DNA of 64,000 nucleotides from Paraspadella gotoi (GCA_051294375.1 JBJCIZ010000239.1:6219074-6283073), one strand, 5' to 3'. Positions 48,223 to 58,940 are shown, counted from the first letter of the stretch. Program-made: numbers and translations. Notes: generated by a model from the letters alone, not told the origin.

Positions 48223-48780
48223 AGTTGGGCTCGGCGTCGTCGGCCGTCTGTGCCTCTCTCCACGCGCGTTCCGGTCGGCGGCGTTCGCACGGGCGTCTTT
48301 TCGGTGCCTTCAAGCGCGTCCGATACATGGCGGTCGGATTCGTACAACTTCCGCTCGAATCTTTTCGCGCCGGAGGTAGGGGGGACGAGAGAGAGGAGGG
48401 GCAAAGGTAGACTGATATAATTAAACCAGATTCTCGTCAGCCTAACCTTTACCCTCGTGTTCCGCAACCCTCAATTCTTTCCTCGTCTTCCTCTTTTCAT
48501 CACCCAAACCACAACCCCACCCACCTAAGTGAAAGGCCTACTTTTTCCTGCCCCAAGGTCTAGTACCACTCTTCCAGCCGGCGTTTCCTGGCGGTCGTCG
48601 ATTCTCAAAGCCAGCGAACCCCAGCCGCAGCCGGCTCTCGAACAGCGCCAACTAAGTGACGCCTGGTGCCGCCCGGCCGATCGGTCGGCAACGCCGCTGC
48701 TTGGGGAATCATCAGGGGTCACGCCAGTGTCTTTATTTGTCGCTAACTGGTGCAGGAGGATGAAAAAGATTTTTTGATTT
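48223..48780 (+). pseudogene. Noisy duplicate of CXXC-gene exons iii and iv
   Basis: Recognisable versions of exon iii (48,223-48,374, ending GCCGGAG|GTAGG) and exon iv (about 48,568-48,755) appear here just before the clean copies at 48,844 and 49,173. Many substitutions and indels are present. It most likely comes from one raw read inserted at a gap. Confidence 0.6.
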
Positions 48781-48843
48781 TTGAAAATGACTTGATTGCA
48801 GAATGAATATTAAACTTTCTCCCTTGTTCTTTTCCTCCGACAG

Positions 48844-48925
48844 TTGGCGGCGTCGTCGGCGTCGTCCTCTCTCCACGCGGCGTTCCCGTCGGCGGCGTCG
48901 ACGCCTTTCGTCCTTCAAGCGACGC
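48844..48925 (+). CDS. CXXC-class gene, exon iii (3' part lost in N gap)
   Basis: Acceptor CTTTTCCTCCGACAG, then a phase-0 frame: LAASSASSSLHAAFPSAAST, then PFVLQAT, cut by Ns at 48,926. The damaged copies at 32,446 and 48,223 indicate it goes on for about 15 more residues (...FVQLPLESF...) to a phase-1 donor. Ala/Ser-rich, without a recognised domain. Confidence 0.75.
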
Positions 48926-49172
48926 NNNNNNNNNNNNNNNNNNNNNNNNNNNNNNNNNNNNNNNNNNNNNNNNNNNNNNNNNNNNNNNNNNNNNNNNNNN
49001 NNNNNNNNNNNNNNNNNNNNNNNNNNNNNNNNNNNNNNNNNNNNNNNNNNNNNNNNNNNNNNNNNNNNNNNNNNNNNNNNNNNNNNNNNNNNNNNNNNNN
49101 NNNNNNNNNNNNNNNNNNNNNNNNNNNNNNNNNNNNNNNNNNNNNNNNNNNNNNNNNNNNNNNNNNNNNNNN
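48926..49172. other. N gap (247 bp)
   Basis: Scaffold gap covering the end of exon iii, one intron and the start of exon iv. Confidence 0.95.
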
Positions 49173-49302
49173 CTGGCGGCGCCTCAGCAGCAACCCCAGC
49201 CGCAGCCGGCTCATCAGAACAGCGCCAACAAGGACGCCGCAGCCGCCGCCGCGGGGCAAACGCAGCTGCTGGGACATCAGGGGCAGCAGCTTTTGTCGCA
49301 AG
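49173..49302 (+). CDS. CXXC-class gene, exon iv (5' part lost in N gap), Gln-rich
   Basis: The visible part reads APQQQPQPQPAHQNSANKD, an Ala run, then GQTQLLGHQGQQLLSQ, ending at donor CAAG|GTAAGG in phase 1. Gln/Pro-rich segments are common in transcriptional regulators. The other two frames give low-quality translations. Copies at 32,730 and 48,568 provide the missing beginning (DLSPAFLAAP). Confidence 0.75.
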
Positions 49303-49409
49303 GTAAGGAGGAGAAAAATTTTGATTTTTGAAATGATTGATTGATTGATTGATNNNNNNNNNNNNNNNNNNNNNNNNNNNNNNNNNNNNNNNNNNNNNNN
49401 NNNNNNNAT

Positions 49410-49440
<31 letters not shown>

Positions 49441-49548
49441 TTTTAAATTTTTTTTTTAAATTTATTTATTCTTTATATAATTAATTTATTAATCCTTTGA
49501 CGAAATGATTTATTGATAGATTTGACTAAATCAATTATTGTTTAATTA

Positions 49549-49587
<39 letters not shown>

Positions 49588-49760
49588 AATAGTCGGAGCA
49601 CAACTCACTGAAAGATCAACGATTAATTAATCAATTCGTTTTTGTTTTTTGTTTTTAATTTATAATTGAATTTATGAAGTTTAGTCGATGTTTAAAAAGA
49701 TTGGCAGACGGTTATACTTATCAATTTATTTATACTTATCAATTTATTACTTTATCCCAG

Positions 49761-49838
49761 GCATCGCACCCGAATTCGTGGCGGCCGGACTTTCCGTTAT
49801 GACTCCGGCCGCGGCGATGGCCGGCCTCGTTATTCAGG
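49761..49838 (+). CDS. CXXC-class gene, exon v with MTPA...MAGL motif
   Basis: A 78-nt exon with acceptor TTTATCCCAG and donor CAGG|GTAAGT, phase 1 in and out. It encodes IAPEFVAAGLSVMTPAAAMA, then GLVIQ. Human CXXC4/CXXC5 carry a comparable stretch shortly before their CXXC domain, where an MTPA element is followed by HMAGL. I take this as support for a CXXC4/5-class protein. The next exon in matching phase is the CXXC exon at 59,337, so the nested gene lies in the intron between them. Confidence 0.75.
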
Positions 49839-50162
49839 GTAAGTTCGCCAACTGACTCGTCTTTGTTAGTTCTTCTCAGCGTTACTAACTTCTGTTTGTT
49901 TCGGTAAATTTTAAATTTAGAATGAAATTATCATCTAGATCTAAACTTTAACCGAGGAATACATCAAAGTTAATGTTATTCTGTCAGATTACTGGTGCGT
50001 CATGAATACGACTTTTTGTTTTCATTTATCGATAAGATATGGAAACTAAAAAATACGAATATTTTGATTTTTTCATTTTGGAAAAAAAGGAGATTACTGT
50101 TCGTTTGAAATTGAATGGCTTTTCCATCTCTCAACAAACAAGGAAGATTGCCAGCGTTCAAT

Positions 50163-50193
<31 letters not shown>

Positions 50194-50482
50194 NNNNNNN
50201 NNNNNNNNNNNNNNNNNNNNNNNNNNNNNNNNNNNNNNNNNNNNNNNNNNNNNNNNNNNNNNNNNNNNNNNNNNNNNNNNNNNNNNNNNNNNNNNNNNNN
50301 NNNNNNNNNNNNNNNNNNNNNNNNNNNNNNNNNNNNNNNNNNNNNNNNNNNNNNNNNNNNNNNNNNNNNNNNNNNNNNNNNNNNNNNNNNNNNNNNNNNN
50401 NNNNNNNNNNNNNNNNNNNNNNNNNNNNNNNNNNNNNNNNNNNNNNNNNNNNNNNNNNNNNNNNNNNNNNNNNNNNNNNNNN
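50194..50482. other. N gap (289 bp) inside a TC repeat
   Basis: Flanked on both sides by (TC)n; V copy 1 shows TC-rich sequence here. Confidence 0.95.
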
Positions 50483-51112
50483 TCTCTCTCTCTCTCTCTC
50501 TCTCTCTCGGCCCGCATGCCGAAAAAAAGCCTTTTCTGGCTCTGACCATTTATTCTTTAGTGAGAAATGTAATAATGTAAAAATGTAAAAAAATACGTAT
50601 CTTTGAAAGAGAGAGACCTGTACAAGTACATACTTGATGCAAGTACACCATTAATATACAACACACTTAGTACTATGTGAATATAGAGGGAACAGAAAAA
50701 GAGCTTAACATTTTTTTTTTAAATTTACTTTGCAAAATCGTCAAATTAAAAATTATATTTGATAAGAAAAGCAACGAAAATGATAACAACAACAACAACA
50801 ATAACAACGACGAAGACGACGGCGAAGACGACGACGACGACGACGACGAATCGCAATCTCTCACTCTCCCTAAGATAAGATAAAAGCAGCATTCACGCTC
50901 CCTTGGTTTCCTCACTCTCCTCCCCCCAAATCCTCTGCCCGCTTTCCTCTTCCTCCTCTTCCCTCCTCCTCCTCTTTTTCTCGACTGTAGTTGCCGCTCT
51001 CCTCACAGTTCTTTGTCTGCTGCTTTCGCGTATAATTCGCTCGAGTCCATATATATCGGCGTAGGTTATATATAATATATATTTGCTCTCTCTCTCTCTC
51101 TCTTCTCTATCT

Positions 51113-51144
<32 letters not shown>

Positions 51145-51325
51145 CTGTCTTTCTCTCTCTCTCCTGTCTCTTGTGTGGTCGTGTCCGATTAAATAAAAAC
51201 CGCAAGGTAAGTGACCAAGACTTACTTGAAGCCGCAGAGAAATCCAACTTTTTCTGTCTCACTCATATTTTCAGTTCGAAAGAAGAAAAAGAGAATATAT
51301 GTACGAGATTAAGAAATGCACATTG

Positions 51326-51395
<70 letters not shown>

Positions 51396-51499
51396 CCGTC
51401 CAGGAAGAGGCTATCTCTTTCATACTCCTCAAACAGTTAGACGAAAAAAGCACGCCTCTCTCTCTCTCTCTCTCCATCTCATCTCTCTCTCTTCACTCT

Positions 51500-51722
51500 T
51501 TCGCACGCAGAGGCCGTCCAGCGAGTTCTCTCTTTTTTTCGAGCCTCTTGAGAATCCGCGCGTCACGCGTCGCGCGAGAAGATCGAATCGCGCGCTGATT
51601 GGTCGAATCGGAGATCGACCAAGTCCGTGTCGAGACCCGATTGGTTCGATCCCCGCCTCCCTCTTCGACACACACGGCCTGAAACGTGGCCTAGGCCTAG
51701 TTTCCCAGCTCAGCTTTATGTG

Positions 51723-51780
<58 letters not shown>

Positions 51781-51880
51781 TCCTCTCTTCTTCTCTCTCT
51801 CTTCTCTCTCTCGCACACTCTCTCTCTGGAATAGAGAGAGTTTTTTTGGACTGAATTCCTCTGTGTAATAATCGCCTCCA
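51500..51880 (+). promoter_or_regulatory. Candidate promoter of the nested zinc-finger gene
   Basis: A CpG-rich stretch about 100-480 bp upstream of the start codon. It holds two inverted CCAAT boxes (ATTGG at 51,598 and 51,640, both followed by a TCGAT/TCGAAT-like word), a GC-box-like CCCCGCCTCC (51,651) and two (TC)n tracts. No TATA box is apparent. The two ATTGG words sit 42 bp apart. This is consistent with a housekeeping-type promoter; promoter activity is inferred. Confidence 0.4.
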
Positions 51881-51978
51881 GTTGTCGAATCGAAAAAAAA
51901 AACAAAGTATTATTCTCAGCAAAAACAAAACAAAAAAAAGAAACTGGAACGGAAAGAAACAAAAGGTCAAAACAAAGA

Positions 51979-54900
51979 ATGGCTCGACGAAACGCGTCGA
52001 AGAGACGAAAAAACGAAGGAGAAGAAGAAACGAAGAAGAAAACAACCTCGACAACAACAACAACGAAAACAACAACGACGACGGAAAAGATCGAAGAACG
52101 CTCTCGATCCGCCGCCGCCGCCGCCGCAGCCGCCCCGCCGCCGCCCTCTCGACCCATACTCCTCTCCGTGGCGAATGAGGAAGAGGAGAATGATCCCGAG
52201 TCGAAACCCTCGGGCGAGGCTTCGAGCGACCAACTCGTCGTCTGCCCCTTTTGTACGAAACGTTTCGACGCCGCCTCGGACTTTTCCGCCCACTTCGACG
52301 CCGCTCATCCTCCGGCGACGGGAGATTGCAGAATTTGCGGCGCCGGTTTGGAGGAAGACGCCGCCTGGCACTATTGGACCCGGCACCGGGGAGAGAAGTT
52401 TACGGCGCTGGAAGGAAAAAGGGGAGAGAGAGAAGAAGGGAAAAGTGAAGAAAAAGACGCCGCTTTGATAAAGGACGCCGCGATCACAATTGACGCCGGA
52501 GTCGATGCGACGATCGAGAAGGAGGGCGCCAAGAAAAAGGGCGCTGGAAACGCCGCCCTGGAGACGTCTATCGAAAGCGAAGCTGTGAAGGATAACGACG
52601 CCGCAAATGAAGACGCCGCCGTTGTGAAGGCGTCAATCAAAGACGACGCCGCGACTAAAAACGACGCCGAAACTACAAATGACGCCACTTTCGAGACGTC
52701 GATCGTAAACGATGCCGGGACTGAAAACGTCGCGCCAAAAATCAGCGCCGCGTTAGAAACAGAAATCGAAAACGCCGAGAACGAAAACGACGCCGAGAAA
52801 GAAAACGACGCCGCTCTGACGACGTCGATCGAAAACGACGCCGTAAATAAAAACGAGGACGAAAATAGAAACGACTCGGTAAATCAAATCGGCGCCGAGT
52901 CTTCCGAAATCCCCGTTGCATCGTCGACGGACCGTTCCGCCCAAGAATCTTCTTCCGCATTGGACGAATCCTCCGACGCGAAGCCTCTTTGTCTCTTCTG
53001 TCACAAAACCTTCAAATCTGACGAAAGACTTCGACTTCACATCGATCATTCTCATCCCAAGGAGACGGTGTCGGAGAAGAGAAGGATCAAGAGGAAGAAG
53101 CTTGACGACGACGACGAAGAAGACGAAGACGACGACGACGAAGAAGAAGACGAACTCACGCCGGAGACGAAACGTTCGGCGCCTCGAACTCGATCACAAA
53201 AGTGCGGAGTTTGTAGAAAGACTTTCGCTTCCTCGTTGAGTTTGAAGAATCATCTCAACCGAATGCACAAGGGGGCGTTAGCGGCGTCGGCGTCGAAACC
53301 GGCGCGAAAATCCCGATCCGAAGGCGCCGCGATTAAAAAAGAGGAAGAGATTCGGGCGGACGGCGTCGAGAGCGCCGCTCCGGCCGAGGATATGCCATCC
53401 AAAAACGAATCCGCCCCTTCCGATCACAACTCGCCCGCCAAGGACGGACCCGTGAAATGCTTTCGTTGCAATAATTTCTACAAGAACAAATCGGTGCTCA
53501 ACACTCACAACTATCGATTCCACCGCATCGACCGAATCAAGGCGGGGGAGAAACTGGCCGACGGCGGCGTCGCCGGCGGATCGAAGAGCCGGAAATCGGC
53601 GGCCGGATTCTCTTGCGACGAGTGTTTCAAAGTCTTCAAGGACGAGAAGAGGTTGAAGCTTCACGCCAAGACCTTTCATCCCGGAGCGAGGGAGGTGAAG
53701 GAGGAAGAGGGAAAAGGGGAGGAGAAGAAGGAGAGGGAGAAAGATAAAGAAGGAGAAGAAGAAGAAAGAAAAATAGAAGAAACGCGAGAAGAAGATTCTC
53801 CGTTGATCGAAACGGATCGAAAAATCCACGAGCCGCTCGACGATCCCGCGCCTTCGAAACTTCCCCCTCTCGACCTCCAAGCGCTCGTCAAAAAGCGAGA
53901 GATCGAGGACGACTCCCCGGCTCCCGTCTGCAACTTGTGTCACAACAAATTCAAGAACCTCTTCGGTCTCACGCTTCATCAGCGCAAAGTTCACGGGGCC
54001 AAGTTCCGGGAGACCCCAGAGTTTTACGCCAACAACGAATCGGTTAACGATCTGGACGCCGTCATCGAAGCCGCTCGGGACGAGAAACAAATGGCGGAGA
54101 CGAAAGGAAATCAAGACTTTTGTCACAATTGCAGAGACGGCGGTGAATTGGTTTGTTGCGACACTTGTCCCGCCTCTTTTCACTTGGAATGTCACAATCC
54201 GCCGCTCAGGGACGACGAGTTGCCCGACGAGATTTGGAAGTGTCAACTCTGCAAAGGAAACGCCCTCTTGACGCCGGTCAAGCGATTGATCGTCGCCGAG
54301 GATCGAATCGCTTCCGTCGGAGACTTTGAAGACGACGGGGACGCTGATGGACAAAAATTCGTTTGCCGCCATTGCAACAGCGTCTTCATGCGCGCCAAGA
54401 GTCTCGACGCTCACATCGAGAGCGTTCACGAGAACCGTTGCTATCGTTGCACCATTTGCAAAAAGGAGGAACGTTGGAAGTGCAACATGGCTTATCACGT
54501 CAAACGCCACCATCCAGAAGTCGTGGGACAGAGGCCCAAGTTTCGCGACTTTTTCGAAGTCATCGAACGATCTCCGTTTCAAGAGAAAAAATACGTCAAA
54601 ACTCCTTACGCGTTTCGCGAAAAGGATAAATCGATGATCGACTACAACGAAGAACCGGTCGACAATTCAGAGACTGAAGAATACTGGGAATGCCACATTT
54701 GTAAAAAACCCTACAAAAACCGATTCGGAGTCTGCATTCATCTCCGAAAATCCCACGGAATCATCAAACCCGGGCTGCATTTGCTGGATCGTAAACCGGG
54801 AAAAAAATGGGGAGCCGATTCTAATTTAGCAGAGAGAGAATCCAAGTTGCTCAAGAGCGAAACTGGTTTACCAATTCCCGCAGGTGGAACCTCAATCCCC

Positions 54901-57231
54901 AACGGCCCTTCAAAATGGCAAATGGCACATTGCCACTACGATGGCAGCGCTTACTCTTGCAAAGTTTGCAACTCTGCCTTCTCCACAGACCAAAGCTTCA
55001 TCGACCACTACGACTCGAAGCACGATACCAAAGGTTACCGCTGCAAAGTCTGCAATTTCCAAATGAAGAGTCGATCCAACATCATTCAACACATCAAGAA
55101 AAGTCACGCGGTTGACGGACGAATATCCGAATACCTCAGCCTCACGAGTTTGGATCCTTCATCCAAGACAGACGCCGTCGCCAATGACGATGACTCCTCG
55201 ACCTCGTTCGCCGAAGACACTTCCAACTCGGCGTCGTCCGCGGCGACTCAGCCTTCTGCAAAGGCAATCACCATGCCTTCGACGTCCATGATGTCCGCCA
55301 TGTCGCCAGTCGTAATTCTCTCTCCGGTTAAAACTAGTCAGCCGCTTCCGCCCCACGAGCCGAGGATCTCTCAAGGAGAAGAAGACGGCGAATCCTTGGT
55401 CAAAATCTTCAAGTGTCGCTTGTGCGGCTTCAAAAATCGATGGAAGTGCAACGTTTACACTCATCTGAAAAAGCGTCACATGATCAAGAGTTCGGGGATG
55501 AAACCAACGGATTGTATCATCGAGACCGAAGCCATGATGTCCCCGCCGCGCCATAAGAATCGATCACCGCAAAAGCCTCTACAGCCTCTAGTCCATCAGC
55601 CTTCTCTGCAGTTGCAACAGCAGCTACAACAGCACCAATATCTTCAGCAGCAGCAGCATCGTCCCATCGCGCCGGGTCCCAAACCAAAATCTGAAGTTTT
55701 TCGCTGCCGCATCTGCTTCACTCAGCGACGCAATCGTCTGGAGATGTCTAGTCACGTGATGTCCGACCATCAGGTTCGCGACAACATCGCCGACTTCATC
55801 GACGTCGCGGCAGCCGGCGCCGCCGCACCTTTGTCCTTCTCCTCCTCTTCCTCCCATCTTGCCAAACTGCCCAATGGATTCTTGAAAAATGGGGAGAGCA
55901 ACCTGCCCAAGCGCCGTAACCGCTGCATGCAGTGCGGCCCCTGCCAAGTCAAGAGAGACTGCGGAGCCTGCACCAACTGCATCCATCGTGCCACCGGCAA
56001 GCAAGCTTGCAAAATGCGTCAGTGCGAAGAGATTGCCAAGCTGAAAAACCTCAAGAAATTCGGCAATATATGGGGCAAAAAACCTCCAAAACTGGCCGAC
56101 CGTCACGAGGCGGAATCCCCGCCAGAGATTCGTCCTTCATCTGGCTGGCCAATCTCCCCGCCAGCTCATGGACAGCACCGTTTCTCTATTGACGACTCTT
56201 CACCCCCAATGCTCAACCGTCCCGCTCATTCGACTCCACTTCCAGCTTCAGCGGCTCATAAAGTTCATTTACCGGTGCCCCCATCGGAAGCTTTCGTTCG
56301 TGTCCACACCCTTCCTGGTGGCGTCATCAACAAATTCTCCTGCAGCCATTGCGGCCTCTCCTCCACTATCCGCCGCAACGTGGATCTCCACATCGAGTCT
56401 GTCCACAATCCAGTCTTCATGAAATGCAACATCTGCCCCGACTATGCCACACGCCACGCTGCCCCGTTTCGCCGTCACTTAGAAAGCGTTCATCGGGTCT
56501 TTTACGACTGGGATTCTTACACGACGCTCGTATCAGAGTCGATGTTTTACAGTCAAACGGAAAATCAGGACGAGTTCAAGACACGGATTCGCTGCATGGA
56601 GTGTGGCTCTTACTACGCAAACGAGGAGCAGCTCAACTACCACTACGAATACGATCACGTCGTTCGACCACAGCTGCTATTCTGCAGCGTCTGCGACCGA
56701 GGCTTTCAGTGGAAACGAGATTTGGAACGTCACATGCGGGTCCATCCAGAGAGCGCCGGGCGACTTGGCGGCGTCGCTGCAGATATTCCGGACGGCGTCT
56801 TTTCCGATTTGCCGCCGATGACGCCGGCCGTTCCGATCTTTACAACCCCCGTCGCCGCGGGGGCGTTAATTTCGACGACGCCGACGCGGCAAACGGCGCC
56901 GGGTGACCAGGTGCCGCAGTCGCTCTCCAAACTCATCGCCGACTTGGAGACGCTGACTCCACTGCGCCCGCTGCAGCCCAAGGCGACGGAGGATGCGGCG
57001 GCTGCGGCGGAAACGACGAATAATTCCGGCGACGGAGGGGAGTCTAGTGGAGCAGAGGGCGTCGGCGTCGGCGTCGGCAGCGCCGGAGCGGAAGCGCCCA
57101 CCGTCGGGGAGACGACGTCGGCCATGTTGTCGGGCATTTTGGGCTCACCCGACTCTGGCGTCGAAGAGGAGACGGAAATGGCCGACCGCACGACGACGAC
57201 GAACGACGACGGATTGAACGGACTGCCTTAG
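51979..57231 (+). CDS. Multi-C2H2, PHD and CXXC zinc-finger protein (1,750 aa), single exon
   Basis: One uninterrupted frame from ATG (context AAAGAATGG) to TAG. Basic N-terminus [11 protein letters not shown], Thr and Ala runs; C2H2 fingers near residues 89-110, 338-359, 409-430, 494-515, 546-567, 651-672, 796-817, 824-845, 905-926, 994-1015, 1022-1043, 1146-1167, 1243-1264, 1455-1476, 1483-1505, 1539-1560 and 1569-1589. An atypical CRIC segment lies at 117. A PHD finger spans 713-760 (C715, C718, C727, C730, H735, C738, C755, C758) and resembles PHF12-type PHDs. A CXXC domain spans 1313-1355 with all eight cysteines. An acidic run lies near 374-393 and a Gln-rich run near 1,206-1,230. Families imply a nuclear chromatin protein reading CpG DNA and histone tails; the target is unknown. 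The clean frame contrasts with the noisy flanks. I do not recognise an ortholog. Confidence 0.93.
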   Translation: MARRNASKRRKNEGEEETKKKTTSTTTTTKTTTTTEKIEERSRSAAAAAAAAPPPPSRPILLSVANEEEENDPESKPSGEASSDQLVVCPFCTKRFDAASDFSAHFDAAHPPATGDCRICGAGLEEDAAWHYWTRHRGEKFTALEGKRGEREEGKSEEKDAALIKDAAITIDAGVDATIEKEGAKKKGAGNAALETSIESEAVKDNDAANEDAAVVKASIKDDAATKNDAETTNDATFETSIVNDAGTENVAPKISAALETEIENAENENDAEKENDAALTTSIENDAVNKNEDENRNDSVNQIGAESSEIPVASSTDRSAQESSSALDESSDAKPLCLFCHKTFKSDERLRLHIDHSHPKETVSEKRRIKRKKLDDDDEEDEDDDDEEEDELTPETKRSAPRTRSQKCGVCRKTFASSLSLKNHLNRMHKGALAASASKPARKSRSEGAAIKKEEEIRADGVESAAPAEDMPSKNESAPSDHNSPAKDGPVKCFRCNNFYKNKSVLNTHNYRFHRIDRIKAGEKLADGGVAGGSKSRKSAAGFSCDECFKVFKDEKRLKLHAKTFHPGAREVKEEEGKGEEKKEREKDKEGEEEERKIEETREEDSPLIETDRKIHEPLDDPAPSKLPPLDLQALVKKREIEDDSPAPVCNLCHNKFKNLFGLTLHQRKVHGAKFRETPEFYANNESVNDLDAVIEAARDEKQMAETKGNQDFCHNCRDGGELVCCDTCPASFHLECHNPPLRDDELPDEIWKCQLCKGNALLTPVKRLIVAEDRIASVGDFEDDGDADGQKFVCRHCNSVFMRAKSLDAHIESVHENRCYRCTICKKEERWKCNMAYHVKRHHPEVVGQRPKFRDFFEVIERSPFQEKKYVKTPYAFREKDKSMIDYNEEPVDNSETEEYWECHICKKPYKNRFGVCIHLRKSHGIIKPGLHLLDRKPGKKWGADSNLAERESKLLKSETGLPIPAGGTSIPNGPSKWQMAHCHYDGSAYSCKVCNSAFSTDQSFIDHYDSKHDTKGYRCKVCNFQMKSRSNIIQHIKKSHAVDGRISEYLSLTSLDPSSKTDAVANDDDSSTSFAEDTSNSASSAATQPSAKAITMPSTSMMSAMSPVVILSPVKTSQPLPPHEPRISQGEEDGESLVKIFKCRLCGFKNRWKCNVYTHLKKRHMIKSSGMKPTDCIIETEAMMSPPRHKNRSPQKPLQPLVHQPSLQLQQQLQQHQYLQQQQHRPIAPGPKPKSEVFRCRICFTQRRNRLEMSSHVMSDHQVRDNIADFIDVAAAGAAAPLSFSSSSSHLAKLPNGFLKNGESNLPKRRNRCMQCGPCQVKRDCGACTNCIHRATGKQACKMRQCEEIAKLKNLKKFGNIWGKKPPKLADRHEAESPPEIRPSSGWPISPPAHGQHRFSIDDSSPPMLNRPAHSTPLPASAAHKVHLPVPPSEAFVRVHTLPGGVINKFSCSHCGLSSTIRRNVDLHIESVHNPVFMKCNICPDYATRHAAPFRRHLESVHRVFYDWDSYTTLVSESMFYSQTENQDEFKTRIRCMECGSYYANEEQLNYHYEYDHVVRPQLLFCSVCDRGFQWKRDLERHMRVHPESAGRLGGVAADIPDGVFSDLPPMTPAVPIFTTPVAAGALISTTPTRQTAPGDQVPQSLSKLIADLETLTPLRPLQPKATEDAAAAAETTNNSGDGGESSGAEGVGVGVGSAGAEAPTVGETTSAMLSGILGSPDSGVEEETEMADRTTTTNDDGLNGLP

Positions 57232-57250
57232 AAAGGAAATCTTTTGAATG

Positions 57251-57251
57251 C

Positions 57252-57329
<78 letters not shown>
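57251..57329 (+). repeat. (TC)n microsatellite
   Basis: About 79 bp of TC units with one interruption, starting 20 bp after the stop codon, so probably in the 3' UTR. Confidence 0.9.
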
Positions 57330-57332
<3 letters not shown>

Positions 57333-57952
57333 CGTTGTCGCATGAACTCGGTCTCATGATTCACCCCTTCTCGTCATTACAACAATTAACAACTATATAA
57401 ACAAATTTAAGGGGGACCTTTTTTAAAAACCAAAAATTTTGGCATTTAAAAACGTTGTTTTGTTTTTTTTCATCCTTTGCTCCCTTTTTCGCCCGAGTAC
57501 ATAGCGAAATCAAAATTTAAATTAATCCAATTAAAATTAATCGGAATCTTGATTCAGCATTAATTTTCTTTTTTTTTTTTTTTGTTATTATTATTTATTA
57601 TATCCAAAATGGAGTTGTCGTGCTTTTCCTTTTTCTTTATCACGTAGGGTATGGGTGTATTGTTTTTCGATCTTCCTTTTCTGATTACTACTAGAAAAAA
57701 AAAGTGTCTCTAACTGGAATGTCTTTGGTTAATAATAAATTAATCGTTGTCAATGAATTTGATTTTAATTAAATTTACATCTTTCCAAAAGAAAAGATTA
57801 TTACATAAGAATATATTTTAAAACGTCAGTTCAATTCGTTAAATAAAAGACGATTTAAAAACAAGAGATATTAGGGAAAAGCTATCTTCGACAATCAGCA
57901 TTGTAATAAATAAAAATGCCATCGTGAGCGAGTTAACGAATTAAAGCCTGCT

Positions 57953-58138
57953 ACAAAGCGTCTAATGATGACACAACGCCGAACGACTGACAAAGTGTCT
58001 CATGATGACACAACGCCGATCGACTGACAAAGCGTCTAATGATGACACAACGCCGATCGACAGACAAAGCGTCTAATGATGACACAACGCGGATCGACTG
58101 ACAAAGCGTCTAATGATGACACAACGCGGATCGACTGA
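57953..58138 (+). repeat. 37-bp minisatellite, five units
   Basis: Unit contains GCGTCTAATGATGACACAAC and GATCGACTGACAAA. TCT of each unit falls at 57,961, 57,998, 58,035, 58,072 and 58,109, an exact 37-bp period. Units differ by only a few substitutions. Confidence 0.92.
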
Positions 58139-58206
58139 TAACTTTATGTGCAGAATTTTGTCTCATGGTTTCTCATGTATAATAGACCTCGGTGTGATAA
58201 GGTAAA

Positions 58207-58940
58207 NNNNNNNNNNNNNNNNNNNNNNNNNNNNNNNNNNNNNNNNNNNNNNNNNNNNNNNNNNNNNNNNNNNNNNNNNNNNNNNNNNNNNNNNNNNNNN
58301 NNNNNNNNNNNNNNNNNNNNNNNNNNNNNNNNNNNNNNNNNNNNNNNNNNNNNNNNNNNNNNNNNNNNNNNNNNNNNNNNNNNNNNNNNNNNNNNNNNNN
58401 NNNNNNNNNNNNNNNNNNNNNNNNNNNNNNNNNNNNNNNNNNNNNNNNNNNNNNNNGTGACTCAATGAATTAATTCCTCGCCTGACTCGCTTTGCTGTGA
58501 AAAAGGAAACCTTATTTCAAGAGAATCAATTTTCGTTTCGTTTTTACAAAGACTATGCGTTTTANNNNNNNNNNNNNNNNNNNNNNNNNNNNNNNNNNNN
58601 NNNNNNNNNNNNNNNNNNNNNNNNNNNNNNNNNNNNNNNNNNNNNNNNNNNNNNNNNNNNNNNNNNNNNNNNNNNNNNNNNNNNNNNNNNNNNNNNNNNN
58701 NNNNNNNNNNNNNNNNNNNNNNNNNNNNNNNNNNNNNNNNNNNNNNNNNNNNNNNNNNNNNNNNNNNNNNNNNNNNNNNNNNNNNNNNNNNNNNNNNNNN
58801 NNNNNNNNNNNNNNNNNNNNNNNNNNNNNNNNNNNNNNNNNNNNNNNNNNNNNNNNNNNNNNNNNNNNNNNNNNNNNNNNNNNNNNNNNNNNNNNNNNNN
58901 NNNNNNNNNNNNNNNNNNNNNNNNNNNNNNNNNNNNNNNN
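58207..58940. other. Two N gaps (58,207-58,456 and 58,565-58,940)
   Basis: Scaffold gaps of 250 and 376 Ns around a 108-bp island with no recognisable feature. An exon could be hidden here. Confidence 0.95.

Larger units (their letters stand above)
40980..52700. repeat. V block, copy 2 (leads into intact genes)
   Basis: Second copy of V, and the better one: several CXXC-gene exons here keep their reading frame, and its end merges into the intact 1,750-codon gene. It contains its own small duplication (47,949-48,780 repeats 48,790-49,345) and N gaps at 47,924-47,948, 48,926-49,172, 49,354-49,407 and 50,194-50,482. Confidence 0.8.
57232..58206 (+). other. 3' UTR and intron of host gene
   Basis: Follows the stop codon of the nested gene: a (TC)n tract (57,251-57,329), AT-rich sequence and AATAAA words at 57,842 and 57,905 that could be poly(A) signals about 610-675 nt past the stop, then the 37-bp minisatellite. 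No other gene is seen. Confidence 0.5.

Noticed and set aside
50677-50883. Asn/Asp-run frame ending DDDDDDDESQSLTLPKIR
   Set aside because: AAC and GAC trinucleotide repeats in AT-rich intron sequence; the other copy (34,440-34,545) does not keep the frame.
25301-51835. Many long frames made of Ser-Leu or Arg-Glu repeats
   Set aside because: They are translations of (TC)n and (GA)n microsatellites on either strand and carry no protein signal.
53278-54582. 434-codon open frame on the minus strand inside the zinc-finger gene
   Set aside because: Antisense shadow of a GC-rich coding sequence with strong codon bias; the plus strand has clear zinc-finger motifs throughout.
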